Below are positions 17,344 to 27,145 of a stretch of DNA of 64,000 nt, one piece after another (positions within the stretch are counted from its first letter, which is position 1; every line of letters starts with the position of its first letter). Below the pieces are notes generated by a model, which saw only the letters and a list, made by a program, of their open reading frames with translations, was not told the DNA's origin and did no database searches. The DNA is from Pirellula sp. SH-Sr6A (GTDB lineage: Bacteria; Planctomycetota; Planctomycetia; Pirellulales; Pirellulaceae), in assembly GCF_001610875.1 (NCBI RefSeq), contig NZ_CP011272.1, positions 4,135,988 through 4,199,987 on the forward strand, given 5' to 3'. Position numbers and translations under genes: made by a program.

Positions 17344-17928
17344 CTAAACCGGCGCGGTCGCCGCGTAGACAAACTGGATTGTGCCTCGATCCAAATCAAG
17401 GTTCGAGCTGTCGCGAATCCTCAGTGCAAAGAAGATCGTTCGTTCCAACTTGGTCAGCGATCGTGGCACCTGAACCGTGTAGCTAGCGCCCGAGATCGTG
17501 GGCGGGATCGTTGCGAGGTGCTTCTGGTTCTTGTCGCATAATACGAAGTCGCAAGTTGGTAAGAGAACTGGTTCGTTAGCGGCATCGCGGACTGTTCTGG
17601 CTATCGAAAGATCCGCGTCTACGCTCGCCTGGATTGTTGCAACAGAGTAATCCCTGTCGTCCATACCTTGGGTCGGTAGCACCGCAATCGATTGGATACG
17701 AAATACCTCAAGCCAATCGTTCCAGGATGAAGGTTGAGTTGATCCACGAAACAACCTCCACACCGTAGCAATGCTGGGATCGACTTCCACGCTGTAATGC
17801 CCGCTCTCACCTTCTATCGGATACTCCGCGTTGGTGTCCCACGCGGCAAGCGAGGAGCCTTCAGGGAGAACGTAGAAGTCCAGGACACCAGATTGTGCGG
17901 TAAAAGTGAGTGTTTCCATCGCTGCCAA
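17344..17928 (-). CDS. Phage hypothetical protein, beta-rich
   Basis: 194 aa; start at 17928 or the ATG at 17919. Predicted beta-sandwich-like pattern (HYSVEVDPSIATVWRLFRG, YTVQVPRSLTKLERTIFF). It lies at the end of the fibre-like block, before capsid, and may be a fibre-associated or capsid decoration protein. Not recognised. A gap of 200 bases to capsid may hold a late promoter, but I see no clear one. Confidence 0.65.
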   Translation of the reverse strand: MAAMETLTFTAQSGVLDFYVLPEGSSLAAWDTNAEYPIEGESGHYSVEVDPSIATVWRLFRGSTQPSSWNDWLEVFRIQSIAVLPTQGMDDRDYSVATIQASVDADLSIARTVRDAANEPVLLPTCDFVLCDKNQKHLATIPPTISGASYTVQVPRSLTKLERTIFFALRIRDSSNLDLDRGTIQFVYAATAPV

Positions 17929-17952
17929 CTATTTGTTGTGAAGAGAAGTTTT

Positions 17953-18876
17953 TTACGCGGCTGCCAACTCTCCGAGCGTTTCGGCCAGTCGCTCTTGCAC
18001 CATCTGCATGTCGAGGTCGGGCCAATAGACGGCTTTCAATGCACCGAGGATCGCCACCAGCAACGTCGGGAGCGATTGCTGCACGGACGCGTTGGATAGT
18101 AGATCGCTCATGAGTCCGTTCTCGACTGCGTCGCGTTGGGCCTTTTCGGCTTGGTATCCAGCGAGCTCCTGTTCCATTTGCGTTCGCGTCTCGCTTGGAC
18201 CTTCAGGAAGTCCCGCGATCGCGGCCGTCAGCTGCGTGATGCGTTGAACGAGCTGCGCGTTGTAGGCCTCGCGTTGGGCCCGCGTCGCGGCGTCCTCGAA
18301 ACTGAGCGTGTACAACGCAGGAGCGCCTTCCTCCTGTTCGGTATCGAACAGGCCCACTTTAAGGGTGATCGACTTGGCAGACTCGTAGGGGATGCGAGCG
18401 TCCCATTGCATCTCGCGCACGTAGAGTGGGATTCCACCGGCCGCTACTTCGGGTTCGCTCCACTCCGTGAACTCGTCGAGCGCGTCGCTAAACACGTCTT
18501 GCCACAATGCGGTGAGCGTTGGGAGGCCTCCGGCGAGCAGAATCGACTCGGCCCAAATCGTCTCCGGATTGGCGATCGTAGCTTGCAAGTTGGCAATCGC
18601 AGCGTTGTCCTGGTCGTTCTTCTGCGGCTTGGCTTGCAGCTTGGCCAAGTTCGCCTCGAAGAAGGCCTTCAGGGGGAATCGATACGTTGCGGCTGGCCCC
18701 TTCACGCTTCCCATGTAGGGCGTCACTTCGCACTCGATGCCGGGGAGATCGACCCCCTGGCGGTAAAGATCCTCACCGTTTTGAGCGTCGTAGCCGATAG
18801 GCTCCCACTTGATCGTGGGGCGCTTGGTCACGCGAAGGTGCGAAATGTAAGGCAATGCGGAACGAACTTCTGACAT
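17953..18876 (-). CDS. Phage hypothetical protein with coiled-coil middle
   Basis: 307 aa. The N-terminal part contains YISHLRVTKRPTIKW and LPGIECEVTPYMGSVKG; the middle has two Gln/Ala-rich helical stretches (AKLQAKPQKNDQDNAAIANL, MEQELAGYQAEKAQRDA) likely to form coiled coils. It lies in the fibre-like cluster. No family recognised. Confidence 0.65.
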   Translation of the reverse strand: MSEVRSALPYISHLRVTKRPTIKWEPIGYDAQNGEDLYRQGVDLPGIECEVTPYMGSVKGPAATYRFPLKAFFEANLAKLQAKPQKNDQDNAAIANLQATIANPETIWAESILLAGGLPTLTALWQDVFSDALDEFTEWSEPEVAAGGIPLYVREMQWDARIPYESAKSITLKVGLFDTEQEEGAPALYTLSFEDAATRAQREAYNAQLVQRITQLTAAIAGLPEGPSETRTQMEQELAGYQAEKAQRDAVENGLMSDLLSNASVQQSLPTLLVAILGALKAVYWPDLDMQMVQERLAETLGELAAA

Positions 18877-18899
18877 GGTTTCCTCGGTAGGTATAGCGT

Positions 18900-19319
18900 T
18901 TACTCGTTGGGTTCAGCTTCAGGCTCGGGCTCAGGCTCGGACTCGGGTTCAGGCGGGATCGTCATTCGGAGTGAATAAGTCTCCGGATCAATCGTGTATT
19001 CATAAGGAGGCATCCATTCTTCAGGCTCCATCGGTTCGCCCGAAATGGCTTCGATGAGGTCCACTAGTGCCTTCGCACTTGCAAAAAACCGAGCAGATTG
19101 ACCGGGCGATGCCGCGTCCATTTGAGAGAGAATCTCGTTAACATCCTGTCGCGTCCGAAGCTGTTGGCGCGATTGGTACCAGAACCGTTGGAACTGCTCC
19201 CGTCTGAACTTGGCGAGGTTAGCGAGTGTCGAATTGCTGGAATCGAGCAACTCTTTCGCGATCAGCAAAGACTCGGGATTCGTAGGAATCGTCGGTGATG
19301 CAAACATTACGCTACCCAT
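18900..19319 (-). CDS. Small phage protein with Glu/Pro tail
   Basis: 139 aa, overlapping the preceding stop by 13 bases. Helical N-terminus (LLIAKELLDSSNSTLANLAK, FWYQSRQQLRTRQDVNEI) and a C-terminal EPEPE repeat (about 15 residues) that may extend as a spacer. A short helper or assembly protein for the fibre is possible, by position only. Confidence 0.6.
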   Translation of the reverse strand: MGSVMFASPTIPTNPESLLIAKELLDSSNSTLANLAKFRREQFQRFWYQSRQQLRTRQDVNEILSQMDAASPGQSARFFASAKALVDLIEAISGEPMEPEEWMPPYEYTIDPETYSLRMTIPPEPESEPEPEPEAEPNE

Positions 19320-20458
19320 GCGGAGTTAGAAGGAAGAATGAAAGAACCGCTGGAGGGCTCGTCGCCTGCACCGATGCCTTTGCCCCAGTACGCGGAGCCT
19401 AGCTTGATTCGGTAGTCACCATTGAGAGCATCGACGAACTCATCGGCATCGGTCCCGGCTGCGGTGTAGTTGCTAGTGAATGGGACGTTTAGCAGTGAGT
19501 TGTAGTCAGCAGTTCCGTTGTTGCGAAATCGATTATTGAGGAGCCATACTTCGTCGTTGTTGGTTCCTAGCTCAACGCCATAAGTCGCGTTGCCAGTTAT
19601 CATGTTCCCAGATAAAGTAATTGGAATACTTCCAGCTATACTTGCGTTTGGATCAACGTAATAACCTCTTCCGTTGTTGCTCAAAATGGAATTCGTTAGA
19701 CCTTCTCCATACCAACTTGGACTGCCTGCGTTTATGTGAATCGCTGTACCCGGATTGTTCACGATAGTTAGGTTTTTATAGTTATTTGCCGGTTGCCATG
19801 AATTGGCGGTCAGTCCATGCCTTCCGCCGGATGAAGCAGACGCGTTTCCTTCTAGTCGGCAATTTATAATGTTGGCGTACCCTGAATCCTGAATGTCTAT
19901 GATTCTGTCGTAGATTGAACCAGAGCATTTAAGTTTGTTATTTACAAAGTGCATACCAAGACGGGTTATGGAGAAGCATCTTGCAGACGCGTGGCTAGCC
20001 GTGTTTTCTAAATCACAAAACATAACTACTGGGGCACCGATGATGCTTCCGTTAGACGATACTATTGCTTTGATGAAAGCTACTTCCAGCCAGGTTACCC
20101 CGAACAACCCCACTCCGGAGCTAGACGTGAATAACGGGTAGTTAGTTGACGGGTAGATTGGTACTGGCGAAATCCAACCGCTGGGTTGAATCGGCATTCC
20201 CCACGAATCTGATCCAATAATGTATATTCGGTTAGATCTTGTAGGGGGGGTTGTAAATGAAGCGTTGGTCAACGTTGCTGTGTACGCATAAGTTCCTGGC
20301 CCAATTCTGCACTCAAGCGAATCACCTAAAGAGAAATTAAAGCCGGTGATTACACTCGACCACGTAGCACCACTCACCAATTGAGCACGATCAGCCCACG
20401 ATGTCCCATCGCCTGCCCCTGCCGATGTCGTTGAAAACCATCGAGTCACCACTGCCAT
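19307..20458 (-). CDS. Right-handed beta-helix tail-associated protein
   Basis: 383 aa. Repeating turns typical of a parallel beta-helix (GSIYDRIIDIQDSG, ANIINCRLEGNAS, NYKNLTIVNNPGTAIHI, SNSILSNNGRGYYV-like spacing) from about 130 to 330. Such folds occur in phage tailspikes that bind or cleave surface sugars and in secreted polysaccharide lyases. It starts 1 base after the fibre gene stop. No catalytic set can be named with confidence. Confidence 0.7.
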   Translation of the reverse strand: MAVVTRWFSTTSAGAGDGTSWADRAQLVSGATWSSVITGFNFSLGDSLECRIGPGTYAYTATLTNASFTTPPTRSNRIYIIGSDSWGMPIQPSGWISPVPIYPSTNYPLFTSSSGVGLFGVTWLEVAFIKAIVSSNGSIIGAPVVMFCDLENTASHASARCFSITRLGMHFVNNKLKCSGSIYDRIIDIQDSGYANIINCRLEGNASASSGGRHGLTANSWQPANNYKNLTIVNNPGTAIHINAGSPSWYGEGLTNSILSNNGRGYYVDPNASIAGSIPITLSGNMITGNATYGVELGTNNDEVWLLNNRFRNNGTADYNSLLNVPFTSNYTAAGTDADEFVDALNGDYRIKLGSAYWGKGIGAGDEPSSGSFILPSNSAWVA

Positions 20459-20459
20459 G

Positions 20460-22403
20460 CTATGTCCTCGTCACCGTGAGAGTGAGTACCGCGACATTTA
20501 CGGTCGATGCTGATTCGACTTCGAGCTTGATGTAGTCCCCAGCGTTCAATGCGGTGGTCCATCCGGTCAGCGTCGACGATTGAGCCTTGACCTGGGAGGC
20601 GAGCGTGGGCTTTGCGGCCGCGACGATCGAATCCCCGTTCGTCGGTGGGAAGTTCGCGTACGAGTCCTTCCAGACGTCTATTACGATCGATCCGGATGCG
20701 TTCGCGACGAGCTCCCAGCCGGTGATTGTGCAGTTGTAAGGCACGCGGAAGAGGAGCGACTTTTCACCGACTGCGATCACAGAGCCTCCCCCATCGATCA
20801 GGAATGTTATGGCTCCATTGGTGATGCGCGCATCGTTCGAAGCGACAGCATCGGTAATCCCGTATCCCGCGAGCGTTGTTGGTTTGCTGAGGATCGACGA
20901 CCAGGGCGGGCTCGTGGTGATCCTTCGAATCACGCCAGCATCGTTGATGAACTTGGCGATCTCGTTTGTGAGAGTGTTCTTAACGAGACGCCCTAAGCCA
21001 GTAGCAATATCAAGCGTGCTCGGATCGCCCGCAAGGGTTTGGAACGCCGAGGTGATGACGGCCGCTTCGAGATTCGCGAATGCGGAGTCCCCGCTGTTGC
21101 GTGCTTGGAGCGAGCCTGCGTTGTTCTTAAGGCGAACATTGGTACCGAGTTGGATTTGCCCGATTGGGAAATCAACTAGGCCTGACTGTCCAAAGATCGT
21201 TTGGACGGCAGTTGTCACGCCCGTGATGGTAGGAGTCACCATGAACGAGGTGTTTACTTCGCAAAGCGACGAGCCAATCACGCTTCCGATGGTGCTGCGG
21301 ATTGCAAAGGACGGCGACCCAGATACCAAACCGTTGGTCCCGCCAGTCTTGAAGCTAAGAATGTTTCGGTAGTGCCCTGATACCGGAGTCGCCGGGGCGG
21401 ACAGCGTTCCTCCGAGGTACGCGACCTCGAATCCCGTTTGCGAAACCGCACTCGCGAATGCCCCATAGTCATAGACTCGCACGCCGGTTCGATCGCCTGT
21501 GTTTACGGGAAGGATCGAGACTGAGCGAGCTGATTGGCCCGCCATTCCAATCCCAAGGAGACCTCGATTGATTTCCACGTTGCCCGTGTTGCCGCGAATC
21601 GCGAGGTCATCGGTTAAGCCGGAGTAGTCATTTTGGCCCGTACCGATAGATGGGCTGGCAGATATTACGATGTCACCGTAGATCGCACTGCCAGAGTAAG
21701 TACGACCACTGATCGCACCCGCGATGTAGCCACCGACCTGACTTAAGAACCCAAGCCTGGCATTTGATGGCGTACCAAAGTTGCCGCCAGTATCAGAAAT
21801 GATTTGCAACTCGCCTAACCGCGTCTTGCGGTAGAACGCGTTGGCCGAATCGCGAACCTCCAGCGCGGCAGCACCCACGTTCCAGCGCAGAAGATGCCCG
21901 GCCGCTCCACCGATTTGGAGGGTTCCCGTGATAGACCCGTTACCACTAGCGTTGAGGTCCCCAAGCTCCAGGCCTGCGCGGGCTAAGTCGTCGTTGGTGT
22001 TGAGGCGAAATACTTGCCCCGTCGATTGGCGAATTCGAGGACCGAGCAATCCGCCGATCACCACGGACGCGTTGAAAACCTGGCTCGCAATGAATGCGTT
22101 GACGGTATCTAAGCGAGGGATGTTGGCCGATAGTCTTGCATCGGAGATCGTTCCGCTAAGCTTGCTCGCCGCGATCGCGTTAATCCACGCTGGATCCGAG
22201 TAAGAGAAGTCGCTGCGGACAACCTGGGGCGAGAGCCGTGCGTTTGCGAGCGTGCCGGTGATGAGATCGGATGCGGAGCCAGACGTCGCGATGGGTGCGA
22301 GGTTTGCTGTTGGAGTGTATGCAGCGAGAGCGGCCGTAATCGCTGACTGTACATCTTCAGTACTGAGTCCACCTTGACGAGGTACGCCTGGGGTTACTCC
22401 CAT
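20460..22403 (-). CDS. Tail fibre-like protein
   Basis: 647 aa. Low-complexity collagen-free fibre repeats (SASDLITGTLANARLSPQVV, AIAASKLSGTISDARLSANI), then beta-rich repeats and a C-terminal jelly-roll-like part (DGGGSVIAVGEKSLLFRV, CTITGWELVANASGSIVIDV, VVAAAKP) often found in receptor-binding tips. It overlaps the prohead-protease stop by 10 bases. A receptor-binding gene between protease and capsid is an unusual order for HK97-type phages. Confidence 0.75.
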   Translation of the reverse strand: MGVTPGVPRQGGLSTEDVQSAITAALAAYTPTANLAPIATSGSASDLITGTLANARLSPQVVRSDFSYSDPAWINAIAASKLSGTISDARLSANIPRLDTVNAFIASQVFNASVVIGGLLGPRIRQSTGQVFRLNTNDDLARAGLELGDLNASGNGSITGTLQIGGAAGHLLRWNVGAAALEVRDSANAFYRKTRLGELQIISDTGGNFGTPSNARLGFLSQVGGYIAGAISGRTYSGSAIYGDIVISASPSIGTGQNDYSGLTDDLAIRGNTGNVEINRGLLGIGMAGQSARSVSILPVNTGDRTGVRVYDYGAFASAVSQTGFEVAYLGGTLSAPATPVSGHYRNILSFKTGGTNGLVSGSPSFAIRSTIGSVIGSSLCEVNTSFMVTPTITGVTTAVQTIFGQSGLVDFPIGQIQLGTNVRLKNNAGSLQARNSGDSAFANLEAAVITSAFQTLAGDPSTLDIATGLGRLVKNTLTNEIAKFINDAGVIRRITTSPPWSSILSKPTTLAGYGITDAVASNDARITNGAITFLIDGGGSVIAVGEKSLLFRVPYNCTITGWELVANASGSIVIDVWKDSYANFPPTNGDSIVAAAKPTLASQVKAQSSTLTGWTTALNAGDYIKLEVESASTVNVAVLTLTVTRT

Positions 22404-23047
22404 TTCTCAAGCTCCCTTAATCTTACCGACACGTCGTCACGGGATCGCCAGAACTCGTTTCGTTCTCCGAGTAGGGAGGTTCGCTCTTGTGGACAAATCG
22501 ATCGACTCGACGTCGCAGCGTTGTATGCGGGAAAGGTTACGGGACCAACGTCATAGCAGACTCCAATTTCCTTGATCCATCGAACATCGAAGGTCTTTCC
22601 TTCGGCCTTGATCGTTTCCCAGATGGTGGCCGATGGATAGAACGAGAAGCTAGATCCGGTCACATCGCCATGTGTTAGCTTTTCGGCCACGCTTTGCCAC
22701 TGCGGATCGTTCGTCGATTCGTCGCACTCGTAGTACAGTCCGACCCCGTCGGTGTTGATACGGCACGTGCCCGAAAGCGTTCGGCCTAAGACGTAGTTCA
22801 TATCGTGATTGAACAAGCACCGCACATCCTGGCCTTCCTTGATGACACGGTCAAAGGCTCCTGGCATGATCCTCTCCACCAAATCATCCCAAAGCCAATA
22901 CTCAGTTTGAGGATCCGACTCGTTATAAAACACGGCGCCGTAACCCCGAATAACATTCGAGTCACTAGTGGCGTTACGCTTCTGAATCACCAACCGACGT
23001 TCGGTTGATTTCATATTTGGCACAGAGAATCGTCTATGGTGCATCAT
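22394..23047 (-). CDS. Prohead protease (HK97 family, U35)
   Basis: 217 aa. GYGAVFYNES at the front, the His box CLFNHDMNYVLGRT, the Ser box DVTGSSFSFYP and the end VGPVTFPAYNAATS match the family. It removes the capsid delta domain and itself during prohead maturation. It overlaps the portal gene by 4 bases (ATGA). Confidence 0.92.
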   Translation of the reverse strand: MMHHRRFSVPNMKSTERRLVIQKRNATSDSNVIRGYGAVFYNESDPQTEYWLWDDLVERIMPGAFDRVIKEGQDVRCLFNHDMNYVLGRTLSGTCRINTDGVGLYYECDESTNDPQWQSVAEKLTHGDVTGSSFSFYPSATIWETIKAEGKTFDVRWIKEIGVCYDVGPVTFPAYNAATSSRSICPQERTSLLGERNEFWRSRDDVSVRLRELEKWE

Positions 23048-24621
23048 GGCTTTTCACCCTTCAGGAGTTTGTCGATCCATTCTCGGCTGCTCGCCTCGGC
23101 GTGGACGCGAAGGCTAGACGCGTCCAGACCGAGAAGCGAGTCAAACCACTCGTTCGCCTCGTTCGCATAGGTCGATCCGACCAGGGCGGAAACGTTTCTC
23201 ATGACGTTCTCTACGATCGCGACGACGTTCTGTCGATCTTCCTCGAGAGGCTTGTTGCGATCGCTGCGTATGCAGATTCGATTGATCGCTCGACCAAAAG
23301 CCTCCTCGAGGAGAGCTCGATATGCGGTACCGTGAGATGAGTGGACGCGAGAAGTGCGTTTGCGGCGTCGAGACCTGAAACCCGTTTCCGCGGAAACGCC
23401 CGGTTCGATCGCCTGTAGGTTTAGTGGGATGTACTTGGTGTCGCCACCCTCGTAGCTGTCGTAGTTCTCCCAGCCTCGCGTTTCGTTTGGCGAGAATCGC
23501 CCCGACTGAATACCGGTGATGGCGATGGTATTTCGAGTCAGCGCGTCCGCCCACAACAACGCATTGATGTTGTTTTCGATGTACATTCCTGCATCACGTT
23601 CCTCTTGAGTTAGAAGTTTGGTGGTGCATTCGGCCGCGTTGCCAACGAGCCAATGGGACAACGCCCCATCGTGGTAGTTTTGTTTATCCGCCTCGAGAGA
23701 ATTGTGGCTCACCGAGTCCTTCAGGCCCAGCCTCGACGGAGGGAGGTTGTACATTCTCGCAACTTCGCGAACCTGGTCTTCCTTCAGTTGCGGCAGCTGT
23801 GCTTTTTGTGGATCGACTTGGGTTGATATCCATTGCATTGCGTCGCGAATGACCAGTGTTTTGAATGCCTTGTCTGACCCCGCGAATTTCTCGTCGATCT
23901 CCTTCTGAGTCTTTTTGACTTTGTTGGGATTGGTCCCCTGCTTCACCTGCAGGATACCGCCCGCGCTCATATTGTTTTTAAAGAACCGTGATTCGAATTG
24001 TTTAGCTGCCAGAGCAATTGAGAAGTCCTGCCGGAAGCATCGGATCACGTGGGCCCCAGCGATACCGTCGATCGAAAGTCCCTCGAGGTGAAGAATGTCG
24101 TCCTTCGAAAAGGTCCGGGTACCGCGTTGGGTTTGGGTTCGGCATACGAGTACTCCGTTCACTCTCTCCAGCCAAGTCCGGTCAGGGAGCAGTTGGTAGA
24201 GTCCGACCACATCTCCGCGGTTACTTCGGTCGATCCAAGCGTAGGCGTTACCCCAAAGCAAAGCACACGCGAAATGCCGTCTCCAAAACTTGTAGGAATT
24301 GATTTCTTCATTCGCCATCCCATAACGATGGACAACGCGTTGCACTGGATGGTCAGTGGCAACCGTGCGCCCCATGTCAGTCCGACGATAAACATTGAGT
24401 GGAAGCTTCGCACAATCCCCTGAGATCATCGAAACAGCTTGGTGGAGTGGCGCATACCCCAGTGCTTTCGATGCGGTGACCGTTGCGCCCGCATCACCAA
24501 CGAATGATTCACCGCTATCGGCGAGTAATGAATCGACCGTCACAGGTTGACTAGGATCTTCGAGGGAACGCGAAACCCAAGAAGCCGCTCGGCTTAGTGT
24601 TCTTGTAATCCAGTTTCCCAT
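23044..24621 (-). CDS. Portal protein (HK97 family)
   Basis: 525 aa. KALGYAPLHQAVSMISGDCAKLPLNVY, WGNAYAWIDRSNRG, LEGLSIDGIAGAHVIR and FKNNMSAGGILQV are standard HK97-type portal landmarks. It forms the dodecameric ring for DNA entry. The C-terminal 100 residues are helical with Arg-rich SRRRKRTSRVHSSH. A parS-like palindrome lies inside the coding sequence at 23384. It begins 3 bases after terminase. Confidence 0.93.
   Translation of the reverse strand: MGNWITRTLSRAASWVSRSLEDPSQPVTVDSLLADSGESFVGDAGATVTASKALGYAPLHQAVSMISGDCAKLPLNVYRRTDMGRTVATDHPVQRVVHRYGMANEEINSYKFWRRHFACALLWGNAYAWIDRSNRGDVVGLYQLLPDRTWLERVNGVLVCRTQTQRGTRTFSKDDILHLEGLSIDGIAGAHVIRCFRQDFSIALAAKQFESRFFKNNMSAGGILQVKQGTNPNKVKKTQKEIDEKFAGSDKAFKTLVIRDAMQWISTQVDPQKAQLPQLKEDQVREVARMYNLPPSRLGLKDSVSHNSLEADKQNYHDGALSHWLVGNAAECTTKLLTQEERDAGMYIENNINALLWADALTRNTIAITGIQSGRFSPNETRGWENYDSYEGGDTKYIPLNLQAIEPGVSAETGFRSRRRKRTSRVHSSHGTAYRALLEEAFGRAINRICIRSDRNKPLEEDRQNVVAIVENVMRNVSALVGSTYANEANEWFDSLLGLDASSLRVHAEASSREWIDKLLKGEKP
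23384..23397. promoter_or_regulatory. parS-like palindrome 3
   Basis: GTTTCCGCGGAAAC, perfect palindrome, within the portal gene. Confidence 0.6.
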
Positions 24622-24623
24622 AG

Positions 24624-26417
24624 TTAATCCAAAGTAAAGACGTCGTCTTCGCCGTCGTCATCGACTTCGACTCCGCGACTTGCTACTGTTTGCAACGACA
24701 TGAGCAGTGCTTGAGGTCCATCCACTTTTTGAATGCCCCCTTTTTTGTTCTTCACCAATCGCTTGAACCCGTTGGTGTTGGTGATCGCAACTGCATTTCC
24801 CATCTGCCAAGTCATCACGGCATTTCCGTTGTGGCGTATTCGCTGTGCGATAATGCGACGTTCGCATTCTTGGACGACGGGACCGTAATGAATGATCTGT
24901 TGCGAGAACTCGACACGTTCAGCCTCGGTCGCGGCTTCGAGCTCCTGAGTTATGTGCTCCGCTTGATGCGGATCGTAATAGAACTCGTTTACGTGAAACG
25001 TTCGAATGATCTCTACGAGATCCGCGGTCAGAATGGGATAGTCGATCGATCTACCGGGAGTGAGCTTAATGAACCCTTGCTCTGACCATCGTAAGTAGTT
25101 GATTTGCTTCGCTTGCTTCCTAGCTTCTGCCTCCGGCAGCCAAAACCACATCCTTGTCCAAACGATTCCGTTCTGATCTTCAATGGATAACGCAGCGGAA
25201 ACCGTATCTCGAATCGACGCTAAGTCGAGTCCCAACGAACTACTGACAGCGTCGATTTTCTTGAGGTAATCATCATCGTAGTTCCTGTAGCAATCGATAC
25301 GCTTCTTTGCGTTCTTTCGCTCCGTTGGCCCAGCATCCCAATCCTGCAGGCCGCGTGGGAGAGACGAAGCAATCCAACTATTGGAAGAAGTCGCCCAAAT
25401 ACCGAGCCGCAATCGTTTGAAATCCGACCATGTCGATGGATCGTCCTTCGCGGCTAGGTAGTCGGCGCGGAAGGTACTTAGTTTGAGCGGGGAATCTCTG
25501 TCGGTACCGAGCGAAGGGTTCGCCTTCCTCCAGTTCTCTTCATCATGTGGGTCATCGTCTTGGCTCAGTCCATAAACAGTACCGAGAAACGTTTCATCGA
25601 TCACGCGACCACAATTCACGTCGACCGCATGGTCGTGTGTGTATTTGCAAACGTTTTCGCCTTCTTCCCCAGCGGTAGTACAGGCGATGAATGCGCCCTC
25701 CGGCTGCGAAGCAAGCATCCACTTCAATGCGTTGTAAAACTCGAATCCTTTCCACCGGTGAAACTCGTCCGCTAGGCAATGGCCGTTCACGCCGTCTGCC
25801 GATGCTGGATCCGCAGCTATGACTTCCCACGTAGAGTCTCCATACTCAACGGTGTAAAAGCCCTCAAGCTTCTTGATCTTGCAAGCTTCTTCGAGTGTTG
25901 GGCTGTTGCGAATCTGCCGAATGGCATGCATCAAGCACTTCTGTGCCTGCTTTTTCGTTGTCGCTGCAAGGTACAAAGCGATCTGACGCATCACCCCGCC
26001 GAATCCGACCGAATCCGCGAACAGCAAATAGTTTCCGAGCAACGAAAGGAATGGAGTCTTGCCGTTCTTCTTCGGAAGTTCGAGGTACCACATTCGATAC
26101 CGGCGGACCCAGAAGCCCCACTCCTCGCTGTATTTGACCCAGCCGAAGAATTGCGAGGAGCACACGGCTTGCCACGGGGTGAGCTTGAACGGTTGTCCGG
26201 CCCAGGCCCCTTCCGTCAATGTGCCATGTTGTTCTGCGAATTCAAGCCAATGATCGGCCCGACGAGGATCGAATACGCAACCTTCGAGCATTGCTCGTTC
26301 GTCGGCTTCCTCCCCAGCGCCCTGGCGCAAGTACTTGAGCCATCCTTCTCGCCGTGCTTTATTGCGAAGAGATAGAATGTTTGTGCTGTTCGGCTTTTGG
26401 CTTTTAGGACCGATCAC
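24624..26417 (-). CDS. Terminase large subunit
   Basis: 597 aa. ATPase part: Walker A-like ELPKKNGKTPFLSLL (about residue 113), Walker B-like GHCLADEFHRW, and a coupling segment CTTAGEEGENV. Nuclease part: GLDLASIRDTVSAAL (first Asp) and EFYYDPHQAEHITQEL. This is the Terminase_1 plan used with HK97-type heads. It overlaps the small subunit by 4 bases. Confidence 0.93.
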   Translation of the reverse strand: MIGPKSQKPNSTNILSLRNKARREGWLKYLRQGAGEEADERAMLEGCVFDPRRADHWLEFAEQHGTLTEGAWAGQPFKLTPWQAVCSSQFFGWVKYSEEWGFWVRRYRMWYLELPKKNGKTPFLSLLGNYLLFADSVGFGGVMRQIALYLAATTKKQAQKCLMHAIRQIRNSPTLEEACKIKKLEGFYTVEYGDSTWEVIAADPASADGVNGHCLADEFHRWKGFEFYNALKWMLASQPEGAFIACTTAGEEGENVCKYTHDHAVDVNCGRVIDETFLGTVYGLSQDDDPHDEENWRKANPSLGTDRDSPLKLSTFRADYLAAKDDPSTWSDFKRLRLGIWATSSNSWIASSLPRGLQDWDAGPTERKNAKKRIDCYRNYDDDYLKKIDAVSSSLGLDLASIRDTVSAALSIEDQNGIVWTRMWFWLPEAEARKQAKQINYLRWSEQGFIKLTPGRSIDYPILTADLVEIIRTFHVNEFYYDPHQAEHITQELEAATEAERVEFSQQIIHYGPVVQECERRIIAQRIRHNGNAVMTWQMGNAVAITNTNGFKRLVKNKKGGIQKVDGPQALLMSLQTVASRGVEVDDDGEDDVFTLD

Positions 26418-26869
26418 CGATCGTACTTTCTATGGGCGAATGCTTGGATGGCGGCGCCCTTGTTAGAAGGAATACCGCCATGCTTTCGCATTTGTGCGAG
26501 GCTAAATGGATGAAGACCGAATTTGGGCCAGAGCTTTTGCAGCGTTGCAAGGGCCTTTTCTCTCATTCGAACTTGGGGAGACTCGGACTCGTATCCACTC
26601 TCGGATGTGAAGGTCGCCCTCGAAGGATCATCGATGAGCCACTTTGTCAGGGTGCGATACTCTCCGTAGGTCCTGCACAATTCGGCAAACGTTTCGAGAT
26701 GTAGTTCCGTGAGCAAGTTGATTTCAACGAGTTGTGGGGCGATCCGTTCCCAATAAGCAATACCGATTGGGCATAGATCAAAGCCTGCAGGGCTAGGGAC
26801 CTGTCTGATTGGCTGGGACTTTTTTGCGACTTTGGAAGGCGTCGACTTCTTGGCGATTTTCTTGGCCAT
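26414..26869 (-). CDS. Terminase small subunit (P27 family-like)
   Basis: 151 aa. Basic N-terminus (KKIAKKSTPSKVAKKS), then YWERIAPQLVEINLLTELHL and EYRTLTKWLIDD, and an end region LQKLWPKFGLHPFSLAQMRK typical of P27-type small terminases, which recognise the packaging site. It lies directly after the HNH gene. Confidence 0.88.
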   Translation of the reverse strand: MAKKIAKKSTPSKVAKKSQPIRQVPSPAGFDLCPIGIAYWERIAPQLVEINLLTELHLETFAELCRTYGEYRTLTKWLIDDPSRATFTSESGYESESPQVRMREKALATLQKLWPKFGLHPFSLAQMRKHGGIPSNKGAAIQAFAHRKYDR

Positions 26870-27145
26870 CTATTCACCTCGTGCGGTCTTGCTGTCGTGG
26901 CATCGCTTGCAGAGTGCTTGCCAATTCCATCGGGCCCAGAACAGAACTTCGTCGCCACGATGCGGAGTTATGTGGTCGACAACTGTTGAAGCGATGTAGC
27001 GATCGTCTTTAGCGCACTCCACACAGATCGGGTTCTCGCGGAGGAAACCGATGCGAGCGTTCCTCCACTGTCGATCGTAACCACGCTTCGCGCTGTTCTT
27101 TCGCAATGAAGTACGCTTCTGCAATCGACGGGCGCGATCAGCCAA
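26870..27145 (-). CDS. HNH endonuclease
   Basis: 91 aa. NPICVECAKDDRYIASTVVDHITPHRGDE followed by NWQALCKRCHDSKTARGE gives the two CxxC zinc pairs and the HNH core (VVDHI, N, H). HNH proteins next to terminase are needed for packaging cuts in several HK97-like phages. Ends directly at the small terminase start. Confidence 0.92.
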   Translation of the reverse strand: MADRARRLQKRTSLRKNSAKRGYDRQWRNARIGFLRENPICVECAKDDRYIASTVVDHITPHRGDEVLFWARWNWQALCKRCHDSKTARGE

